DNA of 64,000 bases, taken from contig NC_085085.1 in the NCBI RefSeq assembly GCF_963422355.1, positions 6,859,733 through 6,923,732 on the forward strand, given 5' to 3'. Shown here one piece after another: positions 23,714 through 34,121 of the stretch. The stretch comes from Corticium candelabrum. Lineage: Eukaryota; Porifera; Homoscleromorpha; Homosclerophorida; Plakinidae. Positions within the stretch are counted from its first letter, which is position 1, and each line of letters opens with the position of its first letter. The notes under the pieces were generated by a model, which had not been told where the DNA came from, made no database searches, and was given only the letters and a program-made list of their open reading frames with translations. Made by a program: the position numbers and the translations under genes.

Positions 23714-23960
23714 GAGAGAGAGAGAGGGAGGGAGGGAGGGAGGGAGGGAGGGAGGGAGGGAGGGAGGGAGGGAGGGAGGGAGGGAGGGAGGGAGGGAGGG
23801 AGGGAGGGAGGGAGGGAGGGAGGGAGGGAGGGAGGGAGGGAGGGAGGGAGGGAGGGAGGGAGGGAGGGAGGGAGGGAGGGAGGGAGGGAGGGAGGGAGGG
23901 AGGGAGGGAGGGGGGAGGGAGGGAGGGAGGGAGGGAGGGAGGGAGGGAGGGAGGGAGGAG
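23580..23960 (+). repeat. Compound microsatellite (GACA)n-(TA)n-(GA)n-(GGGA)n
   Basis: (GACA)15 at 23580-23641, (TA)n at about 23650-23710, a short (GA)n, then about 58 units of GGGA to 23960 with one interruption near 23910. The long G-run-rich tract could form G-quadruplexes. The Arg-Glu-Gly-Gly and Pro-Ser-Leu-Pro frames over it are artefacts. Confidence 0.97.
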
Positions 23961-24430
23961 ATGATATCGACAACACGAGCAACACAAATGTCGGAAATAC
24001 AAGCAACAAATTATTCAAGTCCAACAAGCAACATCCATGTCATTGATATTTTTATGCGCAGGTGGCAGTAGTCCCTTACTCAAACATATCTTAAGAAACT
24101 ATCATCAATGCTTGCCAAAAAAAGAGACGACTGTCAGTACGGAACAACTGTAAAATTGGCTGATATCCGGACTCTGCTGCAGCAAGCGAGCCAAGCTTAC
24201 AAGATCGAGACTTGAACATTTAGCTGCATGATGGCTGCTGAGGGTCAGTTGTCTGAGTATAGATCTTAGAGACTGTTAGTTGCATATAAAACGTGCACTT
24301 ACGTCTAGTGTAATTGGGAATAGTATACTAATGGTGAGTTGATTGTCATTTTTTATGTTGTGCTCCAGATCGGCCTTGTTCGTATAAGGTCTCTTGTTGG
24401 AAGCAAACCCTGTCACAGAGGTCGTTGAAA
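23961..24430. other. Gene-poor stretch
   Basis: No recognisable gene or repeat between the GGGA tract and the LINE remnant on the minus strand. Confidence 0.35.
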
Positions 24431-24433
24431 CCA

Positions 24434-26000
24434 TCATGGCTGTCTAAACAGAAGACATGACTTTACGCAGGATTCGACTGGATTCAAGTAAGTTAGGAAG
24501 AACTGTTTTCTGTAAGTGCTGCAGATTTGATGACTTGGCCTGGGATAATGTCCCAGCCACCCTGCAATATACCTGCGTGCACTGTGCCCAACGCTCCCAA
24601 CACCACTGGAACAACCAATGTCCAACTCGACACTGCCACATGTGGCTTACCTCCACCCACAAGTCACTGTACTTCGCCAACTTCTCAGCCTGTTTCTTGG
24701 CGATGTTGCCAAAAGCTGTGCAGCTGATATCAATGAGAAGACAAGTGTTTGTCTTTTTATTTCTGAAGCAGATGTCAGGACGATCGACACCAATCATTTT
24801 AGCAGTAGCGATGGCTGTATCCCACATCATAGTGATGTCGTCCATCTCCACAAACCTATATATCAGGATGATGCCGTTACCATCTGCTCTCCACTGGAAC
24901 CCAAACTGACAACAACCGTCCCTGTGGATGATGAAGGCCACTTGATTGTGTCGATCAGTGTTGTATGTCCGCGCCAAGGCACTACAGCCTGCCACAATGT
25001 GGTCGACTGTCTACAGATTTGCACTACTCAAGCAGCAAGTGGGACTGACATCACAATGCAGAAGTTGCGCTCATAATACCGAGTCCGAAAAGCTTGGTTT
25101 TGAGCAGCAACAACCAGTCTCTCAGTTGCTGCAGGAAGATTCAATAACATCAGCCATCCGTAGGTCACATTCACGTCTACAGGTGGTCTCAGTGAGACAG
25201 CGATACTGACCATGCATAAGTCTCTGCTCCAGGACTGCACACGAAGAGAACTGCCGCACATGCAGAAATGTTTTGCATCCGTCTGAGGCCCTTGCTCGAA
25301 GATACCGTCACGCGTGACGGTCTCACCGGCTTGTCCTAGTCAAATTCTTCTGCAATTGTGCAGTAAACTGACGAGCCATACGTCGGATCGAATGAGAGGT
25401 CGCATAGCATCACACTCTTGTACTATTTGCATGAAAGGATTAGAACTCTCACAAGTAACAGTCCAGCCTTACAATACAAGCCTGATACGTCGACTCGCGA
25501 TCTGTTGTAATCCTCGACCACCCTCAGTGCACGGACCTGGTCCACGTTTGCCGCAGGATGGTGAACACCGTGAGAAGTTTGATGGTCTGCCGATCAAGCT
25601 GCTGCAGGTCCGAGGTCCTCCAATGAATGACACCAAAACCGTAAGTGAGAACCGGTAGTGCAAACCCAGAATCTTGTTCCGACCGCACAACTCGGTCCGG
25701 ATAACCATCTTCACTCTACGAAGGTACTCACGACGGAGCGTCTCCCGCATAGTGTTGTGCTGGATATATCGTTATTCTTGTCCACACCCAAATATTTGTA
25801 GACTTGACCTGGTTCCAGACACGCCAGAATTGTGTCCAGAGAACTTGCCGTTGACAAAGTGTGCAACAGCACATTTGTCCAGACCAAACTTTATCTGGAT
25901 GTCATCAGAGAATTCGAAGGTATCCAGATGTTTATTATTATCTGGTCATCACCCTCAGTAGGCGAGTAGGGTCTTTACCTTCAACTGGGCGTCCATGCAC
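24434..26000 (-). mobile_element. Decayed non-LTR retrotransposon, same family as 54-1671
   Basis: Minus-strand frames contain, from right to left, an RT thumb-like stretch (LRREYLRRVKMVIRTELCGR; KILGLHYRFSLTVLVSF), GGRGLQQI, then the C-terminal domain at 24444-24995: TDRHNQVAFIIHRDG, MMWDTAIATAKMIG, DRPDICFRNKKTNTCLLID and the final ILRKVMSSV. The DRPD...LLID pattern resembles a PD-(D/E)XK type nuclease region at the end of some non-LTR elements; this is inference. Several frame changes and stops make it inactive. The copy at the window start has the same parts in the same order. Confidence 0.65.
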
Positions 26001-26300
26001 CAACCCGGCAGATAAATCTTTGAGAAGTACGTGTTTCTGCGTAATCCATACGGCGCTAGTAACTGGCATATCAATTTATTGATTGCGTGCACTACAAGGA
26101 TTTCGCAAGCTCTAAACAGAACGCCCAGTAGATATCAATGAACACCAGGAAAACACATATTTTCAGTGTACCAACTGTCCCCATGCCAGACTGCAGAAAC
26201 TCCCCATCAACAGTAACACATGTCTGTCTGCTCTCACAGACATAGCCAGATAAACAGTGAGAAAGATTCAACAAACTCATTTCATTATTATATTTCTGTC

Positions 26301-26370
26301 GCCACCCGCGATTGAACCCCGGCCATCATGATCTGAGAACCAGAACTCTAGCCACTAGGCTATAAGTGGC
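26301..26370 (-). repeat. tRNA-derived SINE-like unit (tRNA-Glu type)
   Basis: Read on the minus strand, 70 bases start GCCACTT and end GGGTGGC, giving a 7-base acceptor-like stem. They contain an A-box-like TAGCCTAGTGGCTAGAG, a TTCTCAG loop where the anticodon would read CTC, and a B-box-like GGGTTCAATC. D- and T-stems are imperfect and there is no evidence of a functional tRNA, so I call it a SINE head or tRNA pseudogene. Confidence 0.5.
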
Positions 26371-27840
26371 ATTAATTGTTATTATCATCACACAAAAGGC
26401 AAAGTGAAACACATAGCTGCTTGCATGGACAGTTACAGAAACAAATCAGCCCTCATCTAGAGCTTAACTTGATTTGAGCTAGAAGCGACATATACATTAC
26501 TATTGTTGCAAACAAACTGTAATAGTCAACTTCAGACCACTGCGGAACATCTTCTATCTACCTAAGTCTAGAAACAGTCGGGCAAGATGAAGAGTTTTTA
26601 AGGATAAATAACAACTTCTGCATCATTTGTGTTAGCATTCTTGCATCAGCGTCACATTCTGCGATAGATTTGATGATATTAGTTGTATCCCTTCTGACGC
26701 AGCTCCAAATGCGCACCATCATTAATTAATTCAGAAGGCATATCTAGAGCTTAGCTTGACATTCCATAGTGGATACATTCATTTGAGTTTAATCTAAAGA
26801 GAGTGATATTTTAAGAACTTTTCGTTGTATTTTTGTGACAAGTTCAACTAGATTGAAAGAAGCACTGAACTCGATATGACCTATAGATATATCTGTCTTT
26901 GCTTTGTGAAAGAGAATAATGCCTGGCTTGTATAGCCTCAATCCTGTTGACAGTCTGACTCTGAAAGGAACATTGCCAAAAATTTACACAAATCATTTTC
27001 AGGACTTGATGGAACGGCGCTAGAGTTATACGACGGTTTTGTTCTGACTGCACTTTGAACTGGTCGCAAAGTTTAGAGAACAAGACTTTTCAGAGCATTA
27101 TTGTGCCGACGCATATGCTGCTTAGGAGCAAGACTTGGGCATCCCAACACAATATGAGGAATAGTTTTTGTGAATAAGCTGTATTTTCTACAGACCGTCT
27201 ACGTTCGTCTCTACGGACCAGGGTAATTAGACCAATCACCAAATTGGTACTGTATGCCGCGCGATATTCAACGGTAACAAAATGTTAGCAGATCAGCCCT
27301 TTACGATCAATGAGTTATATGGCGGAAAGTAAAATGTTGCAGAGAGCAGGTAGACAGTCTACCAGCCGGCAAAAAGGTGGCGGACGGCACAAAAGCAAAT
27401 ATGCATTACGTACTAGTTGTACGGTATCCGTAGGCGCCTCGCGTTCGTGAGTAACACGTCCAACGGAGTTTTTAGACCGTCTACTGAAACGCCGAGTCCT
27501 AGCTAGACAATACGTGTACGTATTTGTTGAAACCCTAGCTGTCATGGAAGTAAACATGCAAACTTCCTAGTAGTTTAGATTACGTATATAGGCCTGGTAT
27601 AGGTAGTCGTCGTTTTGCCATCGTGATCAAGACAATTGAAATGTACATTCTAGGTATGCACTCAGTGCCGTTGTAACGACAATGTTATGGTATTTACTGA
27701 CATAGAAATTGATATCGGCAAACATTGACTATCAACAGTGTTAGATGCAGCACAGTCTAGTAAAGGATTGATCATACTGTAAGTATGGGACGTGTGAATA
27801 GTTGACTGTAGGTGACATTCAACTCCTGAAGGTGTTTCCC
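26371..27840. other. Gene-poor stretch
   Basis: Only short frames. A minus-strand frame at 26844-27083 (SQTVNRIEAIQARHYSL) resembles a LINE fragment but is too short to assign. No gene called. Confidence 0.3.
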
Positions 27841-27843
27841 TAG

Positions 27844-28850
27844 CTACAATACAAAAGGATGGGGCGACGGAACTTCATGAAGCATTTTCTTTGCCGTTTG
27901 GTCACTTGTACGAATCGTTCTTAGACTCATGGAGAAATTTGAGATTTGTGTGTACACCCCCCTCCCCCCCGTCTTGAACCTTGATTCCACCATACCCACT
28001 ATGGGTTTTGGCAACGCAGCGTAATAGCGCTTCTCCAAGCAGCACGATCATCAGCATCACGAAGACTGATATGAAATCATCTGAGGTCTCTTGTGACAAC
28101 ATCTATCCATCTCTGTTTAGGCCCATGTGTTGGTCTTGTTGCATTACTAAGTCTGCTGCGAAGTAGTTTTTGGGGACGATTGTCACTCATGCGTAGCAGA
28201 TGGCCCAGCCATTGCAATCGTTGTTTTCTGTATTGTCATAGCAATAGAGCCTTCACACGCTCGTTCTAAATTGCCTGAATTCTTGATTTTATTCCATCTC
28301 GAGACACCAAGAATCGATCGAATGCACCGCATGTGGAACGTCTTTAAGCGTTGCAAATTTGGTTGTGTAACGGACCAAGTCTCACATTCATATAGCAAAA
28401 CAGGTCTCACCAAATCACGAAAAATTTTCATCTTTGTGGAGATTGAAAACTGCCTGTTGGTAAATACCCTTTTACTCCAGAGACCAAATCTTTACTTGCT
28501 TTGCTTATACAAGCATCAATTTCAGCAATGCATCCACCATCTTGGCTCATGATACTCCCCAAGTAAATAAACTCTGTAACGTTTTCAAGAACAGAACCGT
28601 CAAGAAGAATACGTGCCTGCTCGTAACCAATGCTCAAAACTTTTGTTTTCTTGATGCTGATTTTCATTCCCCATTTACAGCAGGACTCATGTAGACTGTC
28701 TACTAACTTTTGTAGTTCACCCGAGGTCTTCCCAATTAAAGCTCAATCATCAGCATACATAGCAGCTTTAATGACACTAGTTCCTTGAGCTTTGACTCTG
28801 TAGTTCATGTACAGACTTCCCTCTTTCCTGTATTCAATTTCTACTCCGCC
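27844..28850 (-). mobile_element. LINE reverse transcriptase fragment
   Basis: Minus-strand RT remnants: AAMYADD at about 28745-28765 (motif C), then GMKISIKKTKVLSIG, FIYLGSIMSQDGG, and RDLVRPVLLYECETW with MRCIRSILGVSRW, the usual post-RT block of endonuclease-type LINEs. The order fits a 5'-truncated LINE entering from the (AC)n tract at 28852-28914. Stops and frame changes break it. Confidence 0.7.

Positions 28851-28851
<1 letters not shown>

Positions 28852-28914
<63 letters not shown>
28852..28914 (+). repeat. (AC)n microsatellite
   Basis: About 31 AC units at the 5' border of the LINE fragment. Confidence 0.95.
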
Positions 28915-28916
<2 letters not shown>

Positions 28917-29245
28917 AAAAGCTAAATGGAAAGCCATATAGGACCACGCCCATTTCTGTCGTTCGACCCAGATTAGAAGCCTCGCTACGCTCGGCAATTA
29001 TTTAATTAATGCAGCTCTAATAGGCAACACGTGCTCGTCTCTAGACATGTACATAGTATATGTTGATATATACAGGATTCTGTACTCAGTTGTAGAGACG
29101 GGCATCTCGACGCTCTCATCTCCCCATCTTTACAAAACAGTCTGGTACCAGTGTCCCATCAAGGTACGTGAGATTCCCATGCTGTTGTAAGGCAGCTTGT
29201 GCGCTAAAGATCTAAGTTCGAATGTGGATTCTAGATACTCGAGTC

Positions 29246-29425
29246 ATGGCTCGTCTTGTTGTGGTGTTATTCATCTGCTTTGCTCTGTCCTCGCTGTCTT
29301 GGTCCATGCCCGCTAATGACTTGTCCAACGAGTCACCAGAAAAGCAGCACCTGGATCACACACACACGGACACCTGCTGTATAGTATGTCGTCGTTATTG
29401 CACATGCTGCTACGCGCGCCGCTAG
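29246..29425 (+). CDS. Candidate small secreted Cys-rich peptide
   Basis: A single-exon frame; I prefer the second Met (29246), giving 59 residues. It has a Lys/Arg-poor hydrophobic signal-peptide-like start (MARLVVVLFICFALSSLSWS), an acidic, His-containing middle (NDLSNESPEKQHLDH) and a short basic C-terminal region with six Cys in the order CC-C-C-CC (CCIVCRRYC then TCCYARR). This layout, signal plus acidic propiece plus cationic Cys-rich end, is typical of antimicrobial or other secreted defence peptides. I recognise no specific family. The short length makes a chance frame possible, and no intron, TATA box or poly(A) signal was identified with confidence. Confidence 0.4.
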   Translation: MARLVVVLFICFALSSLSWSMPANDLSNESPEKQHLDHTHTDTCCIVCRRYCTCCYARR

Positions 29426-30020
29426 CTAGTGACGATTGAGAGTGCTAGACTGTGGCATCTGGAACTCTAGAGGACTCGCATCCGCTGAGCGTAATACTTC
29501 CTAGCAAGATGTAATAGCAATTAGCAGTTTCGTTGGCCTCTGTTTGTGAATGTTCTTGGTACATGTATGAATCATCGAATGGCAGGTCCATGTTACGGCA
29601 TGCATTCTCTAGTTGTACACACATACGTGGAAGGACGCGCGTCCGGACACAACGAAATCGATTGACCGAACAGAGCCGTGTAAATATAGACAGCCGTATT
29701 CCGTAATCAGTCATCGCTCTAAACCAACATGTATTCCTTGAAGACAGTAGCATGTAAGCTACACGACATTCCTAGCTAGTGATTGTTCGAACACGTCGCT
29801 GTCTTGTTTGTACTCTGTCTAGACTAAAAGAGTTTAGTATAGGGTCGGGCGGCCACTTGCGGTCACGTCTCGGAGTGACGTGAATGGAAATCCATTGGAA
29901 TGTGATTGTCAATTTGATGTGCACACTAGAGGTTTCAGGCTACAGGCCCGTAGCCTGCCGCTTCAGAAGTGGGTGGTGCGTATGATGTCACATACATGTT
30001 ACCTTTTAGCCCTTCGAATT

Positions 30021-30021
30021 A

Positions 30022-30053
<32 letters not shown>

Positions 30054-30075
30054 TTTTATATATATATTTTTACTT
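30021..30075 (+). repeat. (TA)n / T-rich microsatellite
   Basis: TA-rich run bordering the left arm of the inverted-repeat unit 30088-30526. Confidence 0.85.
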
Positions 30076-30087
30076 TTACATTTAAAC

Positions 30088-30522
30088 AGAACTAACTACC
30101 AAATTCTACACTACGCTACGGTGGGTATATCCCAACTATCAATGTCCTGTACTTCAAGCCATTGTACGTGACAAAAGCAGCAGTAAGGGCTGGGGCAGCA
30201 GCTGAAGCAGGTGAAGAACAGAAGGACACACGTCACGAAGCAAACGTTCTGGCAACAGGTGGTCTTTTTTACCCCTTGGTATTGGAAACATTGGGTTTCT
30301 GGTCTCCGTTCAGCATTAAAACGTTAAAAGCTATTGCATCTAAAACTTCAGCTGTCAGCGGAATTCGATTCCATCAAGCTTTCCAGAATTTGACGCAACA
30401 ACTTTCGGTACAGTTGTGGAAATACAATGCAAGGATGTTGTTCAGAAGAATTCAACTTGAAGTACAGGACATTGATAGTTGGGATATACCCACCGTAGCG
30501 TAGTGTAGAATTTGGTAGTTAG

Positions 30523-30526
<4 letters not shown>
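30088..30526 (+). mobile_element. LINE 3' fragment flanked by 71-bp inverted arms and TA repeats
   Basis: The first and last 71 bases (30088-30158, 30456-30526) are near-perfect inverted copies, and TA microsatellites adjoin both outer ends. Between them a plus-strand frame (30162-30503) carries a C-terminal domain seen in RLE-type LINEs (RHEANVLATGGLFYPLVLE; LTQQLSVQLWKYNARMLFR). The right arm includes its stop codon and 3' end. The left arm looks like a second, tiny copy of the same 3' end in the opposite orientation. Confidence 0.6.

Positions 30527-30567
<41 letters not shown>
30527..30567 (+). repeat. (TA)n microsatellite
   Basis: TA run between the LINE fragment and the Tc1-like element. 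It serves as the TA target of the latter. Confidence 0.95.
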
Positions 30568-30570
<3 letters not shown>

Positions 30571-32086
30571 TACTGGACAAAAGTTTTAACACCCTCAGGT
30601 TCTTGCCATTTCACTCGAGATTTATTTATAGAGCTAAAGTGGGGCTTCCGTTCAATTGCAACTGCTGCAAATGTAAAACCTCAACTCTGAAAAACTGGAG
30701 TTAACACATTGAAAATGCTGGAAAATACGTAAATGTCCTTGCTTGCGATAGTAAGCATGTAGAGGTCGCGTAGTTGCTATGGAGGAAGCCATGACACCCT
30801 CGGTTGCTATGCATTTGCTCTCTTGCGCACTCACTTGTACGAACTAGTTGTTATGCGCAAATGATACGAAATGTTGACGGGACCCCGAGCTTTACATACG
30901 GGGTATTGCTCGTATCGGCCTCTTCCCGTCAAATGCCCAAAAGACGGAACCTGTCTGTTGAGCAAAGAGCCACGGTAGTGAGTCTGAGAGATGAAGGCTA
31001 CAGCTTTCGACAGATTCAACGAGGCTTAGAATAAGTCTTTGCGCGATCCACGAGATACTAAAGAAGAAAGCGGCAACCGGAACTGTCAGTGACAGACAAA
31101 GATCCGGGGGCCCTCGCTGCTCAACTGACCGAGAAGATCGTCTCTTGTATCGCCTGTCTATGTCCGACAGAAGGGCAACATCTCGATCTTTGAAAAGGTC
31201 GTTTCAAGACGCCACGGGCTCACAGATGTCAACTCGCACTGTCAGGAGGAGACTGAATGTCTATGGCTTGAGAGGATGCGTGGCAGCTAAGAAACCTCTC
31301 CTTACCGCAGTTCACAAAAAGAAGAGGCTTGCTTGGTGCAAGGATAGAAGGAACTGGACGCCCGAGCAATGGAGCAAGGTCTTATGGTCGGATGAATCCA
31401 TCTTCGAACTGATTCTGAGTAGGAGAGAGTGGGTGAGACAAAGGAAAGGTAAACGGTACCACTCAGATTGCATTACGTCTACTGTGAAGTTTGGTGGAGG
31501 AAAGATCCAGGGGTGGGGCTGCATGTCGACAAATGTTGTTGGGAGCTTGAAAGTCGTTGATGGTCGGTTGGATTCTGCCAAGTATGTCAGACTTATTTCA
31601 AACAGTTTGAAGGACGATGGTAGAAGGCTCTGTGGCGAGGATTTCCTTTTCCAACAAGATGAGCAACCTGTTACACTGCTCGAAGGACAATAGCGTGGTT
31701 TGAAAGACAAGGCATTAGTCTGATTTACCCTTGGCCACCTCAGTCTGCGGATCTCAATCCCATAGAGCATCTATGGGATGAAGTTAAGTCCCAGTTGGAA
31801 AAGCATCCTTGCAAGAACATAGAGGAGTTGAAAGATACCATCTTTAGCACCTGGGAGACAGTGACATAACCTAGAATCTAGTTGACTCTATGCCTAGACA
31901 TTGCGCTGCTGTTATTGCTGCACATGGTGGTAGTACCAAGTATTAGATGTCTTATTCATACACCAACTCATCTAGAATCAGTTTTGTATGCTTGTGGGTC
32001 ATTTTGAAGGCCCCTATTCTTTTTGTGGATTGAATATCTTCAAATAGTTGAAAAGCTGAGGGCGTTCTAAAACTTTTGTCCAGTAC

Positions 32087-32088
<2 letters not shown>
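30568..32088 (+). mobile_element. Tc1/mariner-like DNA transposon
   Basis: A 1.5-kb element with inverted ends starting CAGTACTGGACAAAAGTTTT (30568) and the same run inverted at 32088. It lies between TA repeats, consistent with TA target choice. The two ends differ slightly just inside the first 22 bases. It contains a broken Tc1 transposase. Confidence 0.92.
30933..31869 (+). pseudogene. Tc1-like transposase, frame-broken
   Basis: The helix-turn-helix N-terminus is seen in MPKRRNLSVEQRATVVSLRD and YSFRQIQRGLE, followed by a stop. The DNA-binding second half and catalytic core are open at 31145-31693: STRTVRRRLNVYGLRG, KVLWSDESIFEL (first catalytic Asp), GGKIQGWGCMS and FQQDEQPV (second Asp). 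A +1/-1 shift near 31670 moves the last part to another frame (QSADLNPIEHLWDEVK), where Tc1's third acidic residue falls in the NPIEHLW motif. Normal length is about 340 residues. Stops and at least two frame changes make this copy inactive. Confidence 0.88.

Positions 32089-32089
<1 letters not shown>

Positions 32090-32145
<56 letters not shown>
32090..32145 (+). repeat. (TA)n microsatellite
   Basis: TA run directly right of the Tc1-like element. Confidence 0.95.
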
Positions 32146-32148
<3 letters not shown>

Positions 32149-33000
32149 CTGATTAGCCCATTCTTCACTTGGGCAACTTATGTTAATTAACACAAATTCC
32201 CGCGTCTAGATAATTGGGGCATCATACAATTCGCTTATTGGGCGGAGAAAACACAAAATACCGGATAATATGTAACCCTGTATACGTGACCAAGCGTTCG
32301 CTTGAAGCTGTTTCGACAGTCCTGATTTAGAAGAAGCTTTCGCGATCCGTCGACGGGCACATTTGCTGCATGTGCTTCAAGCCGGCCAGCAGCTTCGTTG
32401 TCTCTTTCCTGCTGCAATGTCAACTTTTGCAAACTACAGACGAACGCATAGATGCAGAGGACCTGCAGACTACCGCGAACGACACCATATTTCAAAGTGA
32501 GAAAAGGCTGCGTGCTAGCTAAAGGTGGAGCGCAAAATTGCAGCGGTTTGCGAGCGCATGAGGAACAGATATTTTGTGACGTTACGACCTACAGACGAAC
32601 GCCAGATAAAAGCAAAGTACAAGAAATCAGCCACCGTCATGCAAGAGCACCAGTTGCTTTTCGAAGTAAAAAAGGTCGCGTGCTCTAGGAGTGAAAAGGA
32701 GCAGATAGCGGTTTGCGACCACATAGGGAACAAACAATCATACGGCTGCGTCCATGCAGGGAGCACTTTTCTTTAGATATGTAGACACTACAATTAAAAA
32801 CATGTTATATAGAAATGACGAGAAATGTAGGGACTGCATGAAAATAATAGAGATAATTTGACCTAGTAGGAGCGCATACAAATTTAATTAAAGGCGCGTT
32901 TTGCGTACTATACGCGTCAGTATATAATACATTGGATCGAAAGCGGACCTTCACGGCTAAGCGGGCGGTTCGTCCAAGCTGATCTGGTCATGCAGATAGT
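32146..33000. other. Unassigned stretch with overlapping open frames
   Basis: Frames on both strands (32235-32495 minus, 32525-32776 plus) are open. The plus frame lies over a diverged internal duplication (gcagcggtttgcgagcgcat / gatagcggtttgcgaccaca). I cannot assign a gene. Confidence 0.3.
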
Positions 33001-33022
33001 GCCATTATTGGATATTTTGCCG

Positions 33023-33305
33023 CAGGATGGTGAACACCGTGCATACAGAGAGAAGTTACAGGGCTGGATCCAGAATTTTTGAAAGAGGGGGTTCACCTGG
33101 TAGCAGTTATTTATAGCATTACTAATTTTCTTTTCTTTTCTAATGAAATTATATGAAATTATTGAAGCACGCCTACTGGAAAAGAGGGGTTACAACCCCT
33201 GAACCCCCTAAACCCCTCTGGATCCGGCCCTTAGTTAGCTAGTCTGCCGATCAAGCTGTGCAGGTCCGAGGTTCCGATGAATACATAACTCCAAAACCGT
33301 ATTAG
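33023..33305 (-). mobile_element. LINE fragment split by a small hAT-like MITE
   Basis: 33023-33045 (gccgcaggatggtgaacacc) and 33240-33300 (ctgccgatcaagctg) are neighbouring in the LINE copy at 25549-25640. Here they are pushed apart by about 172 bases at 33059-33231 whose ends are inverted (cagggctggatccag / ctggatccggccctt). Those end motifs are typical of hAT-type miniature elements. Confidence 0.6.
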
Positions 33306-33384
33306 ACGCGGATTAGAAGCCTCGCTATACGCTCGGCAATAATGAGAAAATAACTACAGTCTAGACTAATGAGCAACAGAACAA

Positions 33385-34012
33385 CTGGGGTGCATTTCTT
33401 TTGCCTCTTCTGCTCTTCTGGAATAGAGGTGTCAGAAGAGAACAGAAGAGGTCGATCATGCGCAGTCTGATCAGAAGAGCCAAGTCAAAGAGATGACCAG
33501 AAGAGGACCTAGAAGAGCTGAGCATGCGCATTAATAGTTTAGCAGTGTGATGGACGCGGAAGCGGTAGCTGTAGTAGTGTGTTAGCAAATTAATTAGCGA
33601 AATAAGGTTTTCACTAAAGAAATTGGATCTCTACTTGAAGAGGCGAGTTCTACAACAGTTGTCTCCGTTTCTGGTGCCTCAAAGGGGGTCCTTGGAGAAC
33701 ACCCACTAGCAGCAGCTGTAGTTGTGGGACTTGATATTGCTGGAAGACCACTTGGTTTCCAAAGCAAAGGAAGCGAAGGACGCTCGTACGGCTCCATCGA
33801 TACGCGAGTTTTTAATACGCATGTCTCACAAGTCACGAGACTTCTCTTCTGCCTCTTCCGCCTTTCGGCCAGAAGAGCCAGAAGAGGTCTCGTGACTCTT
33901 CTAACACTCTAGAAGAAGGGGGGAGAAGCAAAAGAAACGACCAGAAGAGGTCGCGTGACTCTTCTGGCCTCTTCCAGAAGAGCAGAAGAGGCAAAAGAAA
34001 AGCACCCCTGGG
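33385..34012 (+). mobile_element. Inverted-repeat element rich in AGAAGAG
   Basis: Outer ends ctggggtgcatttcttttgc and its inverted match (gcaaaagaaaagcacccctg) extend about 40 bases. The interior contains many AGAAGAG/CTCTTCT runs. About 630 bases, no transposase. It ends about 110 bases upstream of the CARD-Death gene start and may contribute to its promoter. Confidence 0.65.
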
Positions 34013-34121
34013 TAGCAGCCGAAAGTTTTGACATCCGGGGAATAACAAGGCGGGGGAAAGACGTAACGATTGGTCAGTTTGTCGTGGATACCACGTATGA
34101 GCAGTTTTTGTGTCTGTACGT

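Noticed and set aside
23534-24046. Long open frames of Arg-Glu-Gly-Gly or Pro-Ser-Leu-Pro repeats
   Set aside because: They are translations of (GGGA)n, (TA)n and (GACA)n simple repeats.
29880-29990. NGNPLECDCQFD, resembling an LRR C-terminal cap
   Set aside because: One short motif only, no leucine-rich repeats or splice partners nearby.
32235-32495. 86-codon minus-strand frame with a hydrophobic start
   Set aside because: Could be a signal-peptide exon, but no partner exon or family was found.
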